From the NCBI RefSeq assembly GCF_024498175.1, contig NZ_CP101823.1, positions 1,488,001 through 1,552,000 of the forward strand: a DNA stretch of 64,000 nucleotides, read 5' to 3'. Below the pieces are notes generated by a model, which was not told the origin of the DNA, ran no database searches, and was given only the letters and a program-made list of their open reading frames with translations. Shown here piece by piece: positions 24,359-31,724 of the stretch. The first letter of the stretch is position 1, and the number at the start of each line of letters is the position of its first letter. The stretch comes from Haloplanus salinarum (lineage in GTDB: Archaea; Halobacteriota; Halobacteria; Halobacteriales; Haloferacaceae). A program made the translations under genes and the position numbers.

Positions 24359-25647
24359 CCGTCGACGGACTGGACACCGATACCACGTTGAGCGGGCCAC
24401 AGTCCTACGAGTACGTGATCATCGGTGGCGGTATTCACGGAACCTGCCTGGCGAACTATCTCCTCGCCGAGGGAGCGTACAGACACCAGGACCTCCGTCT
24501 CGTCGACCCTCGCGACCAGTTACTCGCGTCGTTCGAGACGAAGGCTCGTCAGTGCGGGATGCGAACGCTCCGGTCGACGTTCGTCCACCACATCGGCACG
24601 GAGCCGTTCTCGCTTGAATCGTTCGCGGAGGGGGCAGGTCGGGAGGCCGAACTCGTCTCGACGGAGAACTATCCGAATCGACCGACGCTGGAACTCTTTC
24701 TCGACCACGCTCGAGACGTCATCGACCGGCATGGTATCGACGAGTGTCACCTGCAGTCGAGGGTGACGGGAGTTACCAGGACTGGGGCAGGTGACCGACT
24801 CGAGGTACAGACGGATGCTGGGTCACTCGAAGCTCGCCACGTCGTGTTAGCCATCGGACTCGGTGGCTCGCGAACGCTCCCCACGTGGGGGACGTCACTC
24901 CCCGATGACGCCCCGCTCGTTCACGTCTGGGACGACGAGTTCGACCCGACGACAGCAGCGGAATTTTCGGGTCCGACGTACGTCGTTGGGGGCGGTATCA
25001 CCGCTGGGCAACTTGCCTGCTGCCTCTCGGAACACACGGACGTGACACTCTGTTCGCGTCACGACCTCGATATCGAACTGACCGAAGCCGACCCGTACTG
25101 GATCAACTGGCGACACATCGAACAGGAGATCCACACACTCCCGTCGGGGTCGAAGGCCCGCCTTGACCGGATTCGGGCCGCCCGCAACGACGCGACGATC
25201 CCACCGTACGTCGAGCGTCGACTGGACGAGGCGCGTGACTGTGACGACCTCGAAATCCGACGCGGCGAGATCGCGTCCGCAGACGCGACAGACGAGGGAT
25301 TACTGGTGCGGTTCGACGACGGTACGACCGCAACGAATGCGCAGGTCGTCCTCGCGACCGGACTCGATCCGGTCCCAGAGCACCCACTAGTCGGATCCGT
25401 CGCCGAGTCGTTGTCACTCGAACGCGGGGCCGGCGGCTTTCCCGTCCTCGACGACCGGACGCTCGCGTGGCGAGGGACCGATGGCAGCCGTTCTGCGGTG
25501 TACGTTTCGGGAGCGCTCGCAGAACCCAGCGTCGGTCCCTTCGCCCGGAACATCGTCGGCGCTCGTCGAGTCGCAGAACGGCTCCTCGCGTCACGACACA
25601 GGGCCGGTTCAGAAAGAGCACCGTCGGCTCCCAGAGGGAGGTCTTGA
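24355..25647 (+). CDS. FAD/NAD(P)-binding flavoprotein of the zinc operon
   Basis: A 430-aa flavoprotein starting at a GTG overlapping the znuB stop. The N-terminal Rossmann motif is YVIIGGGIHGTCLANYLL; a second dinucleotide site is TYVVGGGITAGQLACCLSEH; a late VLATGLDPVPEHPLVG contains the ATG motif of NAD(P)-dependent monooxygenase-like proteins. It resembles the CzcO / L-lysine N-hydroxylase group. The substrate is unknown. Its place within the znu operon implies a role in metal metabolism, for example making or processing a metallophore, but no such pathway gene is adjacent. Confidence 0.8.
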   Translation: MTVDGLDTDTTLSGPQSYEYVIIGGGIHGTCLANYLLAEGAYRHQDLRLVDPRDQLLASFETKARQCGMRTLRSTFVHHIGTEPFSLESFAEGAGREAELVSTENYPNRPTLELFLDHARDVIDRHGIDECHLQSRVTGVTRTGAGDRLEVQTDAGSLEARHVVLAIGLGGSRTLPTWGTSLPDDAPLVHVWDDEFDPTTAAEFSGPTYVVGGGITAGQLACCLSEHTDVTLCSRHDLDIELTEADPYWINWRHIEQEIHTLPSGSKARLDRIRAARNDATIPPYVERRLDEARDCDDLEIRRGEIASADATDEGLLVRFDDGTTATNAQVVLATGLDPVPEHPLVGSVAESLSLERGAGGFPVLDDRTLAWRGTDGSRSAVYVSGALAEPSVGPFARNIVGARRVAERLLASRHRAGSERAPSAPRGRS

Positions 25648-25648
25648 G

Positions 25649-25963
25649 ATGCCGTCGGACGACGTAACGCTCGCCTTCTCGTTCCAGGCACTCGAAGAAC
25701 TAACCCGACCGACACGAGCGTTCGACGACGCCGCGACGTGGGCGAGTCATGTCGGAATCGTCTCCTCGGAATCGTCCTTCGTCGAACGATGGCGAGTCCG
25801 TGAGGCGGGATACCCGCAGGACTTCTTGTCGGGTCCGCGTTCGATCGGAGAGGCACTCTCGAGTCTTCGAAATCACTTCGAGACGGAAAGGCACGTGTTC
25901 GTCGGGACGGACGAGACCGGGGGGTCGCAGAGACGGTACCTGACTGGATCTTCCAATCGGTGA
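25649..25963 (+). CDS. Small DUF7124-like haloarchaeal protein
   Basis: A 104-aa protein, MPSDDVTLAFSFQALEELTR and on, with the conserved ASHVGIVS and EAGYPQDFLSGPRS segments that I associate with haloarchaeal DUF7124. It follows the flavoprotein stop by one base and is the last gene of the znu operon. It has no Cys or transmembrane segment. Function unknown. Confidence 0.65.
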   Translation: MPSDDVTLAFSFQALEELTRPTRAFDDAATWASHVGIVSSESSFVERWRVREAGYPQDFLSGPRSIGEALSSLRNHFETERHVFVGTDETGGSQRRYLTGSSNR

Positions 25964-26091
25964 CCGATGCTGCAACGGCTGCGGACTGGCGGCTTGGAAC
26001 TACGTTCTCGACTGGCTACGACTGGCCTTAGCGAGTCAAGTCTGGGACCGAATTTCCGGTCCAAGTTATCCACGAGTAGCGGCCGGCCGCC

Positions 26092-26664
26092 TCAGAGAAA
26101 TCGCTTGTCGGCCTGTTCTGACCGGATCGTCGATTCCGACGCATCGAGCCAGCCCGTTTCCACCTCGGACGGGATATCGAACTCGGGAACGAACGGTTTG
26201 ATATCAAGCAGCGGCGTCCCGTCGACGACATCGATACCGCTCACGGTCAGTTCCCGTTCTGTGACGGACTCGATTGCCACAACAGAGAGGCCGATCGAAT
26301 TCGGACGTTGTGGCGCCCGTGTCGAGAAGACTCCTCGTCGTTCGTCATCGAGAAACGGTTCGACCCGTAGGGGAGCGTCGTCGCCAGATGCGTGAAAATG
26401 GTACAACAGGATACAGTGCGAGAAATCGGCAAGATCCGCTAATCCATCCGCATACGACGCCTCGATCTCGACAGTTCCCGTGACTGAATCTGCTCCGATC
26501 GGTTGAACTGGCATTCCTTCTGGTGATTCGAACGGCGTCCGTATCACCCCAATTGATTCGTAGCTGAACGTGTCCTTGGGCACGTTCGTGGCTTCGTCTT
26601 GTAGAGAAAATAGCTTTATTGAACCCATTCGCTGGCAATAATTTTCAAAGTCTGGCATATACAT
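26092..26664 (-). CDS. trmO: TrmO/TsaA-type tRNA methyltransferase
   Basis: A 190-aa YaeB/TsaA-fold protein. The conserved IGVIRTPFESPEGMPVQP, DFSHCILLYHFHASG, FSTRAPQRPNSIGLSVVAIE and DGTPLLDIKPFVPEFD motifs are all present. TrmO methylates N6-threonylcarbamoyladenosine at position 37 of tRNAs using SAM. The fold starts near residue 33; the first 32 residues are weakly conserved, so an ATG 12 codons inside may be the true start. Single gene, convergent with the znu operon. Confidence 0.87.
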   Translation of the reverse strand: MYMPDFENYCQRMGSIKLFSLQDEATNVPKDTFSYESIGVIRTPFESPEGMPVQPIGADSVTGTVEIEASYADGLADLADFSHCILLYHFHASGDDAPLRVEPFLDDERRGVFSTRAPQRPNSIGLSVVAIESVTERELTVSGIDVVDGTPLLDIKPFVPEFDIPSEVETGWLDASESTIRSEQADKRFL

Positions 26665-26839
26665 AGCGCGCGTTCAGCGCGTCAGCCACGTGGGAGCAGG
26701 AGGTGTCCAATCCAGTCAATTTACCGAGTCTGTCCGTCGAGGTTCGGGCGCATCCCACGGGCTAAAATGTTTTGATGAAAATTAGTTTTCAAGAAAAAAG
26801 GAATATTTTTCTTCTATACAACTCTAATTTGCTAACGCA

Positions 26840-27070
26840 ATGGTAGTAGAAACAGCGGACCTACGATCGGAACTCGAAGCGAAGGGAGAATTGATGCTCG
26901 CAGTCTCAGAATTCGACGAACCACTGGAGATGCACCTCCATGATACGGAGATTGAGGACGGTGTCATAACAATCCAATTGACTGATGGTGTCCTCACGTT
27001 CGATGTCGATGAAGTAGTGGCTGTCTGGCATCATACGCATTCGCTCGCAGATTTCGGACTGGAAGACTGA
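26840..27070 (+). CDS. Small conserved acidic protein, His-rich end
   Basis: A 76-aa protein, MVVETADLRSELEAKGELML and on, ending VAVWHHTHSLADFGLED. It is predicted to be mostly beta strand with a single C-terminal helix. His residues cluster in MHLHDTE and WHHTHS, which could bind metal. It has its own AT-rich promoter region (26765-26835). No family recognised; its place between metal genes is the only functional hint. Confidence 0.6.
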   Translation: MVVETADLRSELEAKGELMLAVSEFDEPLEMHLHDTEIEDGVITIQLTDGVLTFDVDEVVAVWHHTHSLADFGLED

Positions 27071-27312
27071 TATCAACGGGCGGTGGGTCGTAGGTCGCCG
27101 GATCTCGGCACAGAGTCAAAGCGATCGGCATCTTACGAACGCATATTTATTTGCTCGTTTGATGACGAATAGCGGAAAAACCGAACTGGGTGTGCTGGCC
27201 ACGTCCCCTGTCTCTCACACGCCAATTACACCGGTCACTGACGGTTTCAACGGATCTCGAAAAATTAATTTCGTGAGTAATACCGGTGTTTTCTCCGTGT
27301 CACCGTGACCAG

Positions 27313-27465
27313 TCAGTGATTCTCGTGGATGTGGTCGCGCAGCGCGTCGGTCTCCTCGAACTGCTCGTCGCACTCGGCACACGTGTTGTGGTGAAGCGCG
27401 ACGTGCTGGGTCACGCCGGCAGCGCTCTGGAACTGTGCATCGCAGCTGGAGCAGGTGTACGACAT
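27313..27465 (-). CDS. 50-aa protein with two C2H2 zinc fingers
   Basis: MSYTCSSCDAQFQSAAGVTQ, then HVALHHNTCAECDEQFEETD and ALRDHIHENH. Two C2H2 fingers are visible: C-x2-C-x12-H-x4/5-H and C-x2-C-x12-H-x3-H. Such tiny zinc-finger proteins are frequent in haloarchaea and can regulate transcription or bind partners. The start is the only ATG in frame, as an in-frame stop lies just upstream. A GTTATTAAAAATAG box at 27501 resembles one next to the third CobW gene. Confidence 0.8.
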   Translation of the reverse strand: MSYTCSSCDAQFQSAAGVTQHVALHHNTCAECDEQFEETDALRDHIHENH

Positions 27466-27606
27466 TACATTAACAACTGAGTCGCTTATTCACTAAAAAC
27501 GTTATTAAAAATAGGGGCAGAGCGATTGATACGGACTAGTAAATCGACTCTCCAGCTAACTAAGATTGACCGGCTGGGACGTCGAAAAAGCCCACCCCAA
27601 ATAGAG

Positions 27607-27873
27607 CTAAATCAACTCTCCTGCCTGTTCACGGAGGGGCTGTGCGAGACTTCTGTCGTCGACCAGTTTCTCGAGTTCGTTCGTCGCTCGGCACTGACCG
27701 AGAGCGTTCAGTGCCTGGCGACGATACCCCCCGTCGAGACCACTCGTGACGACGATCAGACGAAGTTGCGTGGTTGCCCCAGCCTCCGCGAGTCCGTTGA
27801 TGGCGTCTTCCCGAGCGTGCCGCGGCGCGTTCTTGTCGGCGACCGTCTGGAAGAGTGAACGTGGTGAAGACAT
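27607..27873 (-). CDS. HEAT-repeat protein paired with CobW (3)
   Basis: An 88-aa all-helical protein: LFQTVADKNAPRHAREDAIN, GLAEAGATTQLRLIVVTSGL and YRRQALNALGQCRATNELEK. These read as two and a half HEAT/Armadillo-type repeats. It starts 2 bp after the CobW stop, so it is cotranscribed. Small HEAT-like proteins beside COG0523 GTPases may help client docking; this is inference from the pair only. Confidence 0.7.
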   Translation of the reverse strand: MSSPRSLFQTVADKNAPRHAREDAINGLAEAGATTQLRLIVVTSGLDGGYRRQALNALGQCRATNELEKLVDDRSLAQPLREQAGELI

Positions 27874-27875
27874 CG

Positions 27876-29138
27876 TCAGTCGGCGAGGCCGACCTCTTCG
27901 GCACCGTTCTCGCCCGCTTCGGTGTCGTCGCTCTCCGCCGCTCCATCCTCGGATTCGAACGTCGGGAAACGGTCCTCGAAGGCGTCCCAGTCGGCGGCTA
28001 TCTCTTCGTCGGTCAGTGTAGCTGCATCGAGATCCGTTCGGAGTGCATCGTGGTCCATGTCGGTACCGATAAGAACGAGTCGGGTTCCTCTGTCACCCCA
28101 GACCTCCTCAAGCTGGGGATTGGCCTCGAAGTAGGCCTCGCGCTCTTCAGTCGGAAGGGCTGCAATCCATCTGCCCGCGGGTGCAATTCGAATAGAGTGG
28201 CCAGCAGCATCTATCCCGAGTGCCATATCCTCACGCCCCGCGAGCCAGAAGTGGCCCTTCGACCGGACCACATTCGTCGGAAACTCGTCCAGCAACTCGG
28301 CGAATCGTTCGGGATGGAACGGCCGCCTCGATTCGAAAACGAACGAGGTGACGCCGTGTTCCTCCTCGGCAGACTCGTGTGGTTCCTGCAGTTCCTGCAT
28401 CCAGCCAGCGGACTGACTCGCTGATTCGAAATCGAACCGACCAGTATCGACGATTGCCTCCGGATCGACGGCGCCGTGTTCGGTTCGGATGATCTCCGCG
28501 CGCGGTTGCAGCACCTCGATCATCTCTTCGATCTCGTCGAGCGTCTCCTCGCCGACGAGGTCACACTTGTTCAACAGGAGGACGTCACAGAACTCGATCT
28601 GATCGACCAAGAGGCTTCCAAGGTCCTTCTCGGTGTCGCCGTCCATCAGCGATTCCTTCGAATCGAACGTCGTCCAGAACTGGTGGGCATCGACCACAGT
28701 GACGGTCGTGTCGAGTTCGTAGTAGTCCATCACCTCGATGCCGGTCTCCTCGTAGAACTCCGTGGGGTCGAGGTCTTCTTGGTCGAATCCCATGGTGAGC
28801 GTCTGGGCGACGGGCAACGGTTCGGCGACGCCCGTCGATTCGATTATCAGGTAGTCGAACTCGCGGGCTTGTGCGAGCTTCGCGAGCGCGTCCAGCAGGT
28901 CGCCGCGTAGCTCACAGCAGATACAGCCGTTCGATAGTTCGATCAGGTCCTCGTCGTCCTCCGAGATGTCCGAGTGTTCGACGACGCGCTCGGCGTCGAC
29001 GTTCACCTCGCCCATGTCGTTGACGAGGACCGCGACGTCCAGGTCCGTTCGGGTGTTCAGGAGGTTGTTCAACACGGTCGTCTTGCCCGCGCCGAGGTTG
29101 CCGCTCAGCACGGTGACGGGAATCGTCTCTCGACTCAT
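27876..29138 (-). CDS. CobW/COG0523 metallochaperone GTPase (3)
   Basis: A 420-aa G3E GTPase. Walker A SGNLGAGKTT, CxCC motif SNGCICCEL, guanine motif NKCDLVG, and CobW_C domain from about 270 (TSFVFESRRPFHPERFAELL). The C-terminal 35 residues are Glu/Asp/Gly-rich. It is closest to copy 1 but has an insertion at about 115-125 (FYEETGIEVMDYYE). It is followed by the HEAT-repeat gene and divergent from a CzcO-like flavoprotein gene. GTTATTAAGAATAG lies 2 bp upstream of the start and may be promoter or operator. Confidence 0.9.
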   Translation of the reverse strand: MSRETIPVTVLSGNLGAGKTTVLNNLLNTRTDLDVAVLVNDMGEVNVDAERVVEHSDISEDDEDLIELSNGCICCELRGDLLDALAKLAQAREFDYLIIESTGVAEPLPVAQTLTMGFDQEDLDPTEFYEETGIEVMDYYELDTTVTVVDAHQFWTTFDSKESLMDGDTEKDLGSLLVDQIEFCDVLLLNKCDLVGEETLDEIEEMIEVLQPRAEIIRTEHGAVDPEAIVDTGRFDFESASQSAGWMQELQEPHESAEEEHGVTSFVFESRRPFHPERFAELLDEFPTNVVRSKGHFWLAGREDMALGIDAAGHSIRIAPAGRWIAALPTEEREAYFEANPQLEEVWGDRGTRLVLIGTDMDHDALRTDLDAATLTDEEIAADWDAFEDRFPTFESEDGAAESDDTEAGENGAEEVGLAD

Positions 29139-29191
29139 CTGTTATTAAGAATAGAGAGTATATTATTTATAATTAGCTATCTACTACCCTA

Positions 29192-29202
29192 TATTGTTAA
29201 CA
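29192..29202 (-). promoter_or_regulatory. TGTTAACAATA box (complement) at the czcO-like start
   Basis: TATTGTTAACA ends at the base before the GTG start of the flavoprotein gene; it is the exact complement of the box touching the znuA start. Confidence 0.4.
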
Positions 29203-29565
29203 GTGACATCCGAAGAAGCCCGTAAACACGAGTCGCTCGACGTAGCGATTGTCGGGGGAGGTGCCGCAGGCGTCGGTCTTGGGGCCGTCCTCGCGGATCT
29301 GGGTCTCGACTCCTACGCCATCCTCGAGCGAGGCGAAGTCGGGGCGGCGTTCCAACAGTGGCCAGAAGAAATGCGCCTCATCACGCCATCGTTCCCAGCA
29401 ACAGCTTCGGCTACCGCGACCTCCACGCCGTCACCACTGATACCTCGCCCGCATTTGCGCTCGACAGTGAACACCCGACCGGCGGAGAGTACACCGAATC
29501 TCTCCAAGGGGTCGTCGAGTTTCACGACTTACCCGTCCGAACCGGTGTAGACGTGGAGTCGTTGA
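29203..29565 (+). pseudogene. CzcO-like flavoprotein gene, frameshifted and truncated
   Basis: The GTG at 29203 starts a COG2072-type flavoprotein (DVAIVGGGAAGVGLGAVLAD, then LERGEVGAAFQQWPEEMRLI and TPSF). The frame changes near 29390; the protein continues in another frame as SNSFGYRDLHAVTTDTSPAF, then EYTESLQGVVEFHDLPVRTG and VDVESL, where the sequence is cut off by the left-hand hairpin of an IS200/IS605 derivative. So it carries both a frameshift and an insertion or deletion. Intact relatives are about 360 residues and lie next to CDF or CobW genes. Confidence 0.8.
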
Positions 29566-30056
29566 CCTCCTCCCACCCCTGAAGGGGTGGGATTCCCCGA
29601 AGGGGAGTTCAAGGTTGCGCGTTTCCTCGGCCCTCAAGTACGCTTTCGCGTGGGGCGTTCGACGGTGGCCGATCGGTTACGACCCCGAGCGTGCTTTTCA
29701 GCGCGTACAGCCCGGTCAAACGGGCCTTCCCACCCGGACGCGCCGGGCGCTTCGGTGGAACGGAATACCGTCCGTTCCTCCACGGTCGGGTATTCAGCCG
29801 ACTGGGTACCACCAGTCGCGTCCGACCCGTAGGCCGGGACGTGGTGGTGTGGTTCTTCGGCTTTCTTACCCGGCGGGCTGTGGACGCGAAGCGTCCGTTG
29901 GGGTCGAAGACCCCATGCCACAACTGGGGAACGCCGTCACCACATAGTATGGGAGGGCCGAACTTAACAATTCGGGACACAACTCCCGTCAGGCTATCTG
30001 GTGGTTTGTCTCCCATCGTGTCGGCTTCATCCCACGGCTAAAGCCGTGGGCTTTCG
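29566..30056 (-). mobile_element. Non-autonomous IS200/IS605 (TnpB-type) derivative
   Basis: About 490 bp between two perfect hairpins. On the left CCCACCCCT-GA-AGGGGTGGG (29572-29591), followed by TCCCCGAAGGGGA. On the right CCCACGGCT-AA-AGCCGTGGG (30031-30050). Read on the minus strand, the right side matches the left end of the intact element at 31.7 kb (CCGTGGG, TGAAGCCGACAC, ACAAACCAC in the same order), and the left side carries a TnpB-like C-terminal tail (RNLELPFGESHP). The tnpB body is absent. It lies between the broken flavoprotein gene and a truncated tnpB. Confidence 0.65.
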
Positions 30057-30566
30057 CCTTGAACAACTGTAATCGCCGTTGCGGGCGGTGAGCGTACTTT
30101 CTGTAACGCTCCATTCGTCAGAGTTGAGGTACTGCCGTTGGTAGCCATCGTCGGCATCGGGAAGTGCGAGCGAACACCGGACGCGACTCTCTGTCGTGGA
30201 GAGAGAAACCGTGTCGTCATCGAACAGCGTCATCGTCCGGGTGTCGTACTTCACCGTGGGTGCGGTGAACGTCGGCTTGCTGACCTTCTTGCCGTTGGAC
30301 CGGCGTTCGATACAGCCAGTGATGGCTTGTGCGGCTTGGTGGGTGGCGAGAATCGCATGCTGACTCCCGAGGCCGGTTTGCTCACGCACGTCGTCGTAGG
30401 CGAGGGGCTGTACGTCGCTCTTGGCGTTGCACTTGCCCCACGCCATGTCGGTGGCGAGCTGGCAACCACGCTTCCACTCAGAGATGGTCTCCTCAAGCAA
30501 CTCGCGTTGCCTACCATCTACCGAGAGTCGGGTGATTGCTGTCCGGCGCACGTAGTCGTCTGCCAC
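30057..30566 (-). pseudogene. Truncated tnpB (N-terminal part)
   Basis: Begins with GTG (MADDYVRRTAITRLSVDGRQ) and reads through the N-terminal helical and beta-wedge domains (LGSQHAILATHQAAQAITGC; VSLSTTESRVRCSLALPDAD) to NGDYSC, where it meets the hairpin of the 490-bp element. The RuvC and zinc-finger halves are missing. It is closely related to the intact tnpB at 31815 but not identical, so the two arrived or diverged separately. Confidence 0.8.
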
Positions 30567-30748
30567 AGATTCAATGTAGTCTCGTGGCTAGTTATATATT
30601 AGTTTCTGTGGCCTATACGAACGCGCTCCTCCCCTCACTACTCGCACCCTTCGGTCGCTCCTTGAGGAAGGGGACTCCGCGCTACTGCTTCAGTTGAACA
30701 GCACCGTTCTCGACGCTGCAGAGAAGGAACGCCGACTTCGTACCTAGG

Positions 30749-31561
30749 TCAGGACTCCGCCGGCTCCAGCATGGCTGGCTCGACGTTGATTCGGAGGCGA
30801 TACGTACTGTCGGTCGATCCGGTGTCGGGCCGCGTCGGGTCCAGTGAGGAATATCCACTCGTGAACGACGCGACGAGTTCCTCGCGGGCGGGGAGGTCGA
30901 TGCCGAGCTGATCGGCGAGGTAGACGATCCGCTTGGTCGCAGCGCCGTTGTCGAGGCGTTCGAGGTACTCGCCGACAGTGACCCAGTCGCAACCCCGTTC
31001 GTCGGCAGTACGCATCGCGGTTGCGAGTTCTCGAAGGCCACCACAGAACTCGGGGTGGTCCGCACAGTCGACCAGTGTCTTCTCCAGGTCGCTGACCTGA
31101 ACGGTCGTGCCCTCGATCGATGTCGGCTCAACGCCGAAGAATTTCCGCTCGGTGACTGTCGTGACGCGGTACGGGACGCCGTGGATCTCCCTGCTTTGCG
31201 CTCGGGTCGGCGTAACGACGTACACCGTCCGGGGGACCTGTTCGGTCAGCCCGTGGTGGCTGAGGGCGCTGTAGTAGCCGATGTACATCGGCTCGGCGAC
31301 GTGGGCGGCGATGAGGTACTCGTGGGTGGTGTACACGGCTTCCTCGCCGGCTGTGAGTGGAATGATGAGATACGTGCCCGGGAAGAGCCGGTCGAGCCAG
31401 CCCTTCTCGGTGAGTCGGGAGGCGATCTCGCGGGCGGTATTTGGGGGGACCTCCAGCGTCGTCTCGATGTCGTCGACGGAGATGATTTGCTGACCCGCGC
31501 CAGCGAGTCGTGCAAGGAGTCGACTTTCTCGAGTCGAGAGCCCCTGGCGTATATTTTGCAT
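30749..31561 (-). CDS. AbiEi-family antitoxin, orphan
   Basis: About 270 residues from the ATG at 31561 (MQNIRQGLSTRESRLLARLA); the longer frame adds 16 poor residues. An N-terminal winged-helix domain (ETTLEVPPNTAREIASRLTE and KGWLDRLFPGTYLI) is followed by the AbiEi_1 core (YIGYYSALSHHGLTEQVPRT, SIEGTTVQVSDLEKTLVDCA). It is the antitoxin of type IV AbiE systems. The toxin AbiEii nucleotidyltransferase should follow downstream, but only 180 bp of spacer and a truncated tnpB are found there. So the toxin was probably lost by insertion. Confidence 0.8.
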   Translation of the reverse strand: MQNIRQGLSTRESRLLARLAGAGQQIISVDDIETTLEVPPNTAREIASRLTEKGWLDRLFPGTYLIIPLTAGEEAVYTTHEYLIAAHVAEPMYIGYYSALSHHGLTEQVPRTVYVVTPTRAQSREIHGVPYRVTTVTERKFFGVEPTSIEGTTVQVSDLEKTLVDCADHPEFCGGLRELATAMRTADERGCDWVTVGEYLERLDNGAATKRIVYLADQLGIDLPAREELVASFTSGYSSLDPTRPDTGSTDSTYRLRINVEPAMLEPAES

Positions 31562-31724
31562 TTGTTCTATGGTGCTTACACCTGCGTTTCTTACATAGAG
31601 TATAAACACTGGCTTCCTTTAGCCTTGCGACTGCCGTGGACGGCGGAGACGAGCAGACTTAACCAACAAAATCGGGGTGTGGAACCGTGCGTTGGTTAAG
31701 GATTCAAACTAGGTATCGAGGCAG

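Noticed and set aside
29609-30016. Minus-strand 135-aa ORF inside the 490-bp hairpin-ended element as a gene
   Set aside because: Composition is Arg/Pro-rich and several frames are open at once; the segment is better explained as IS ends or a structured RNA region.
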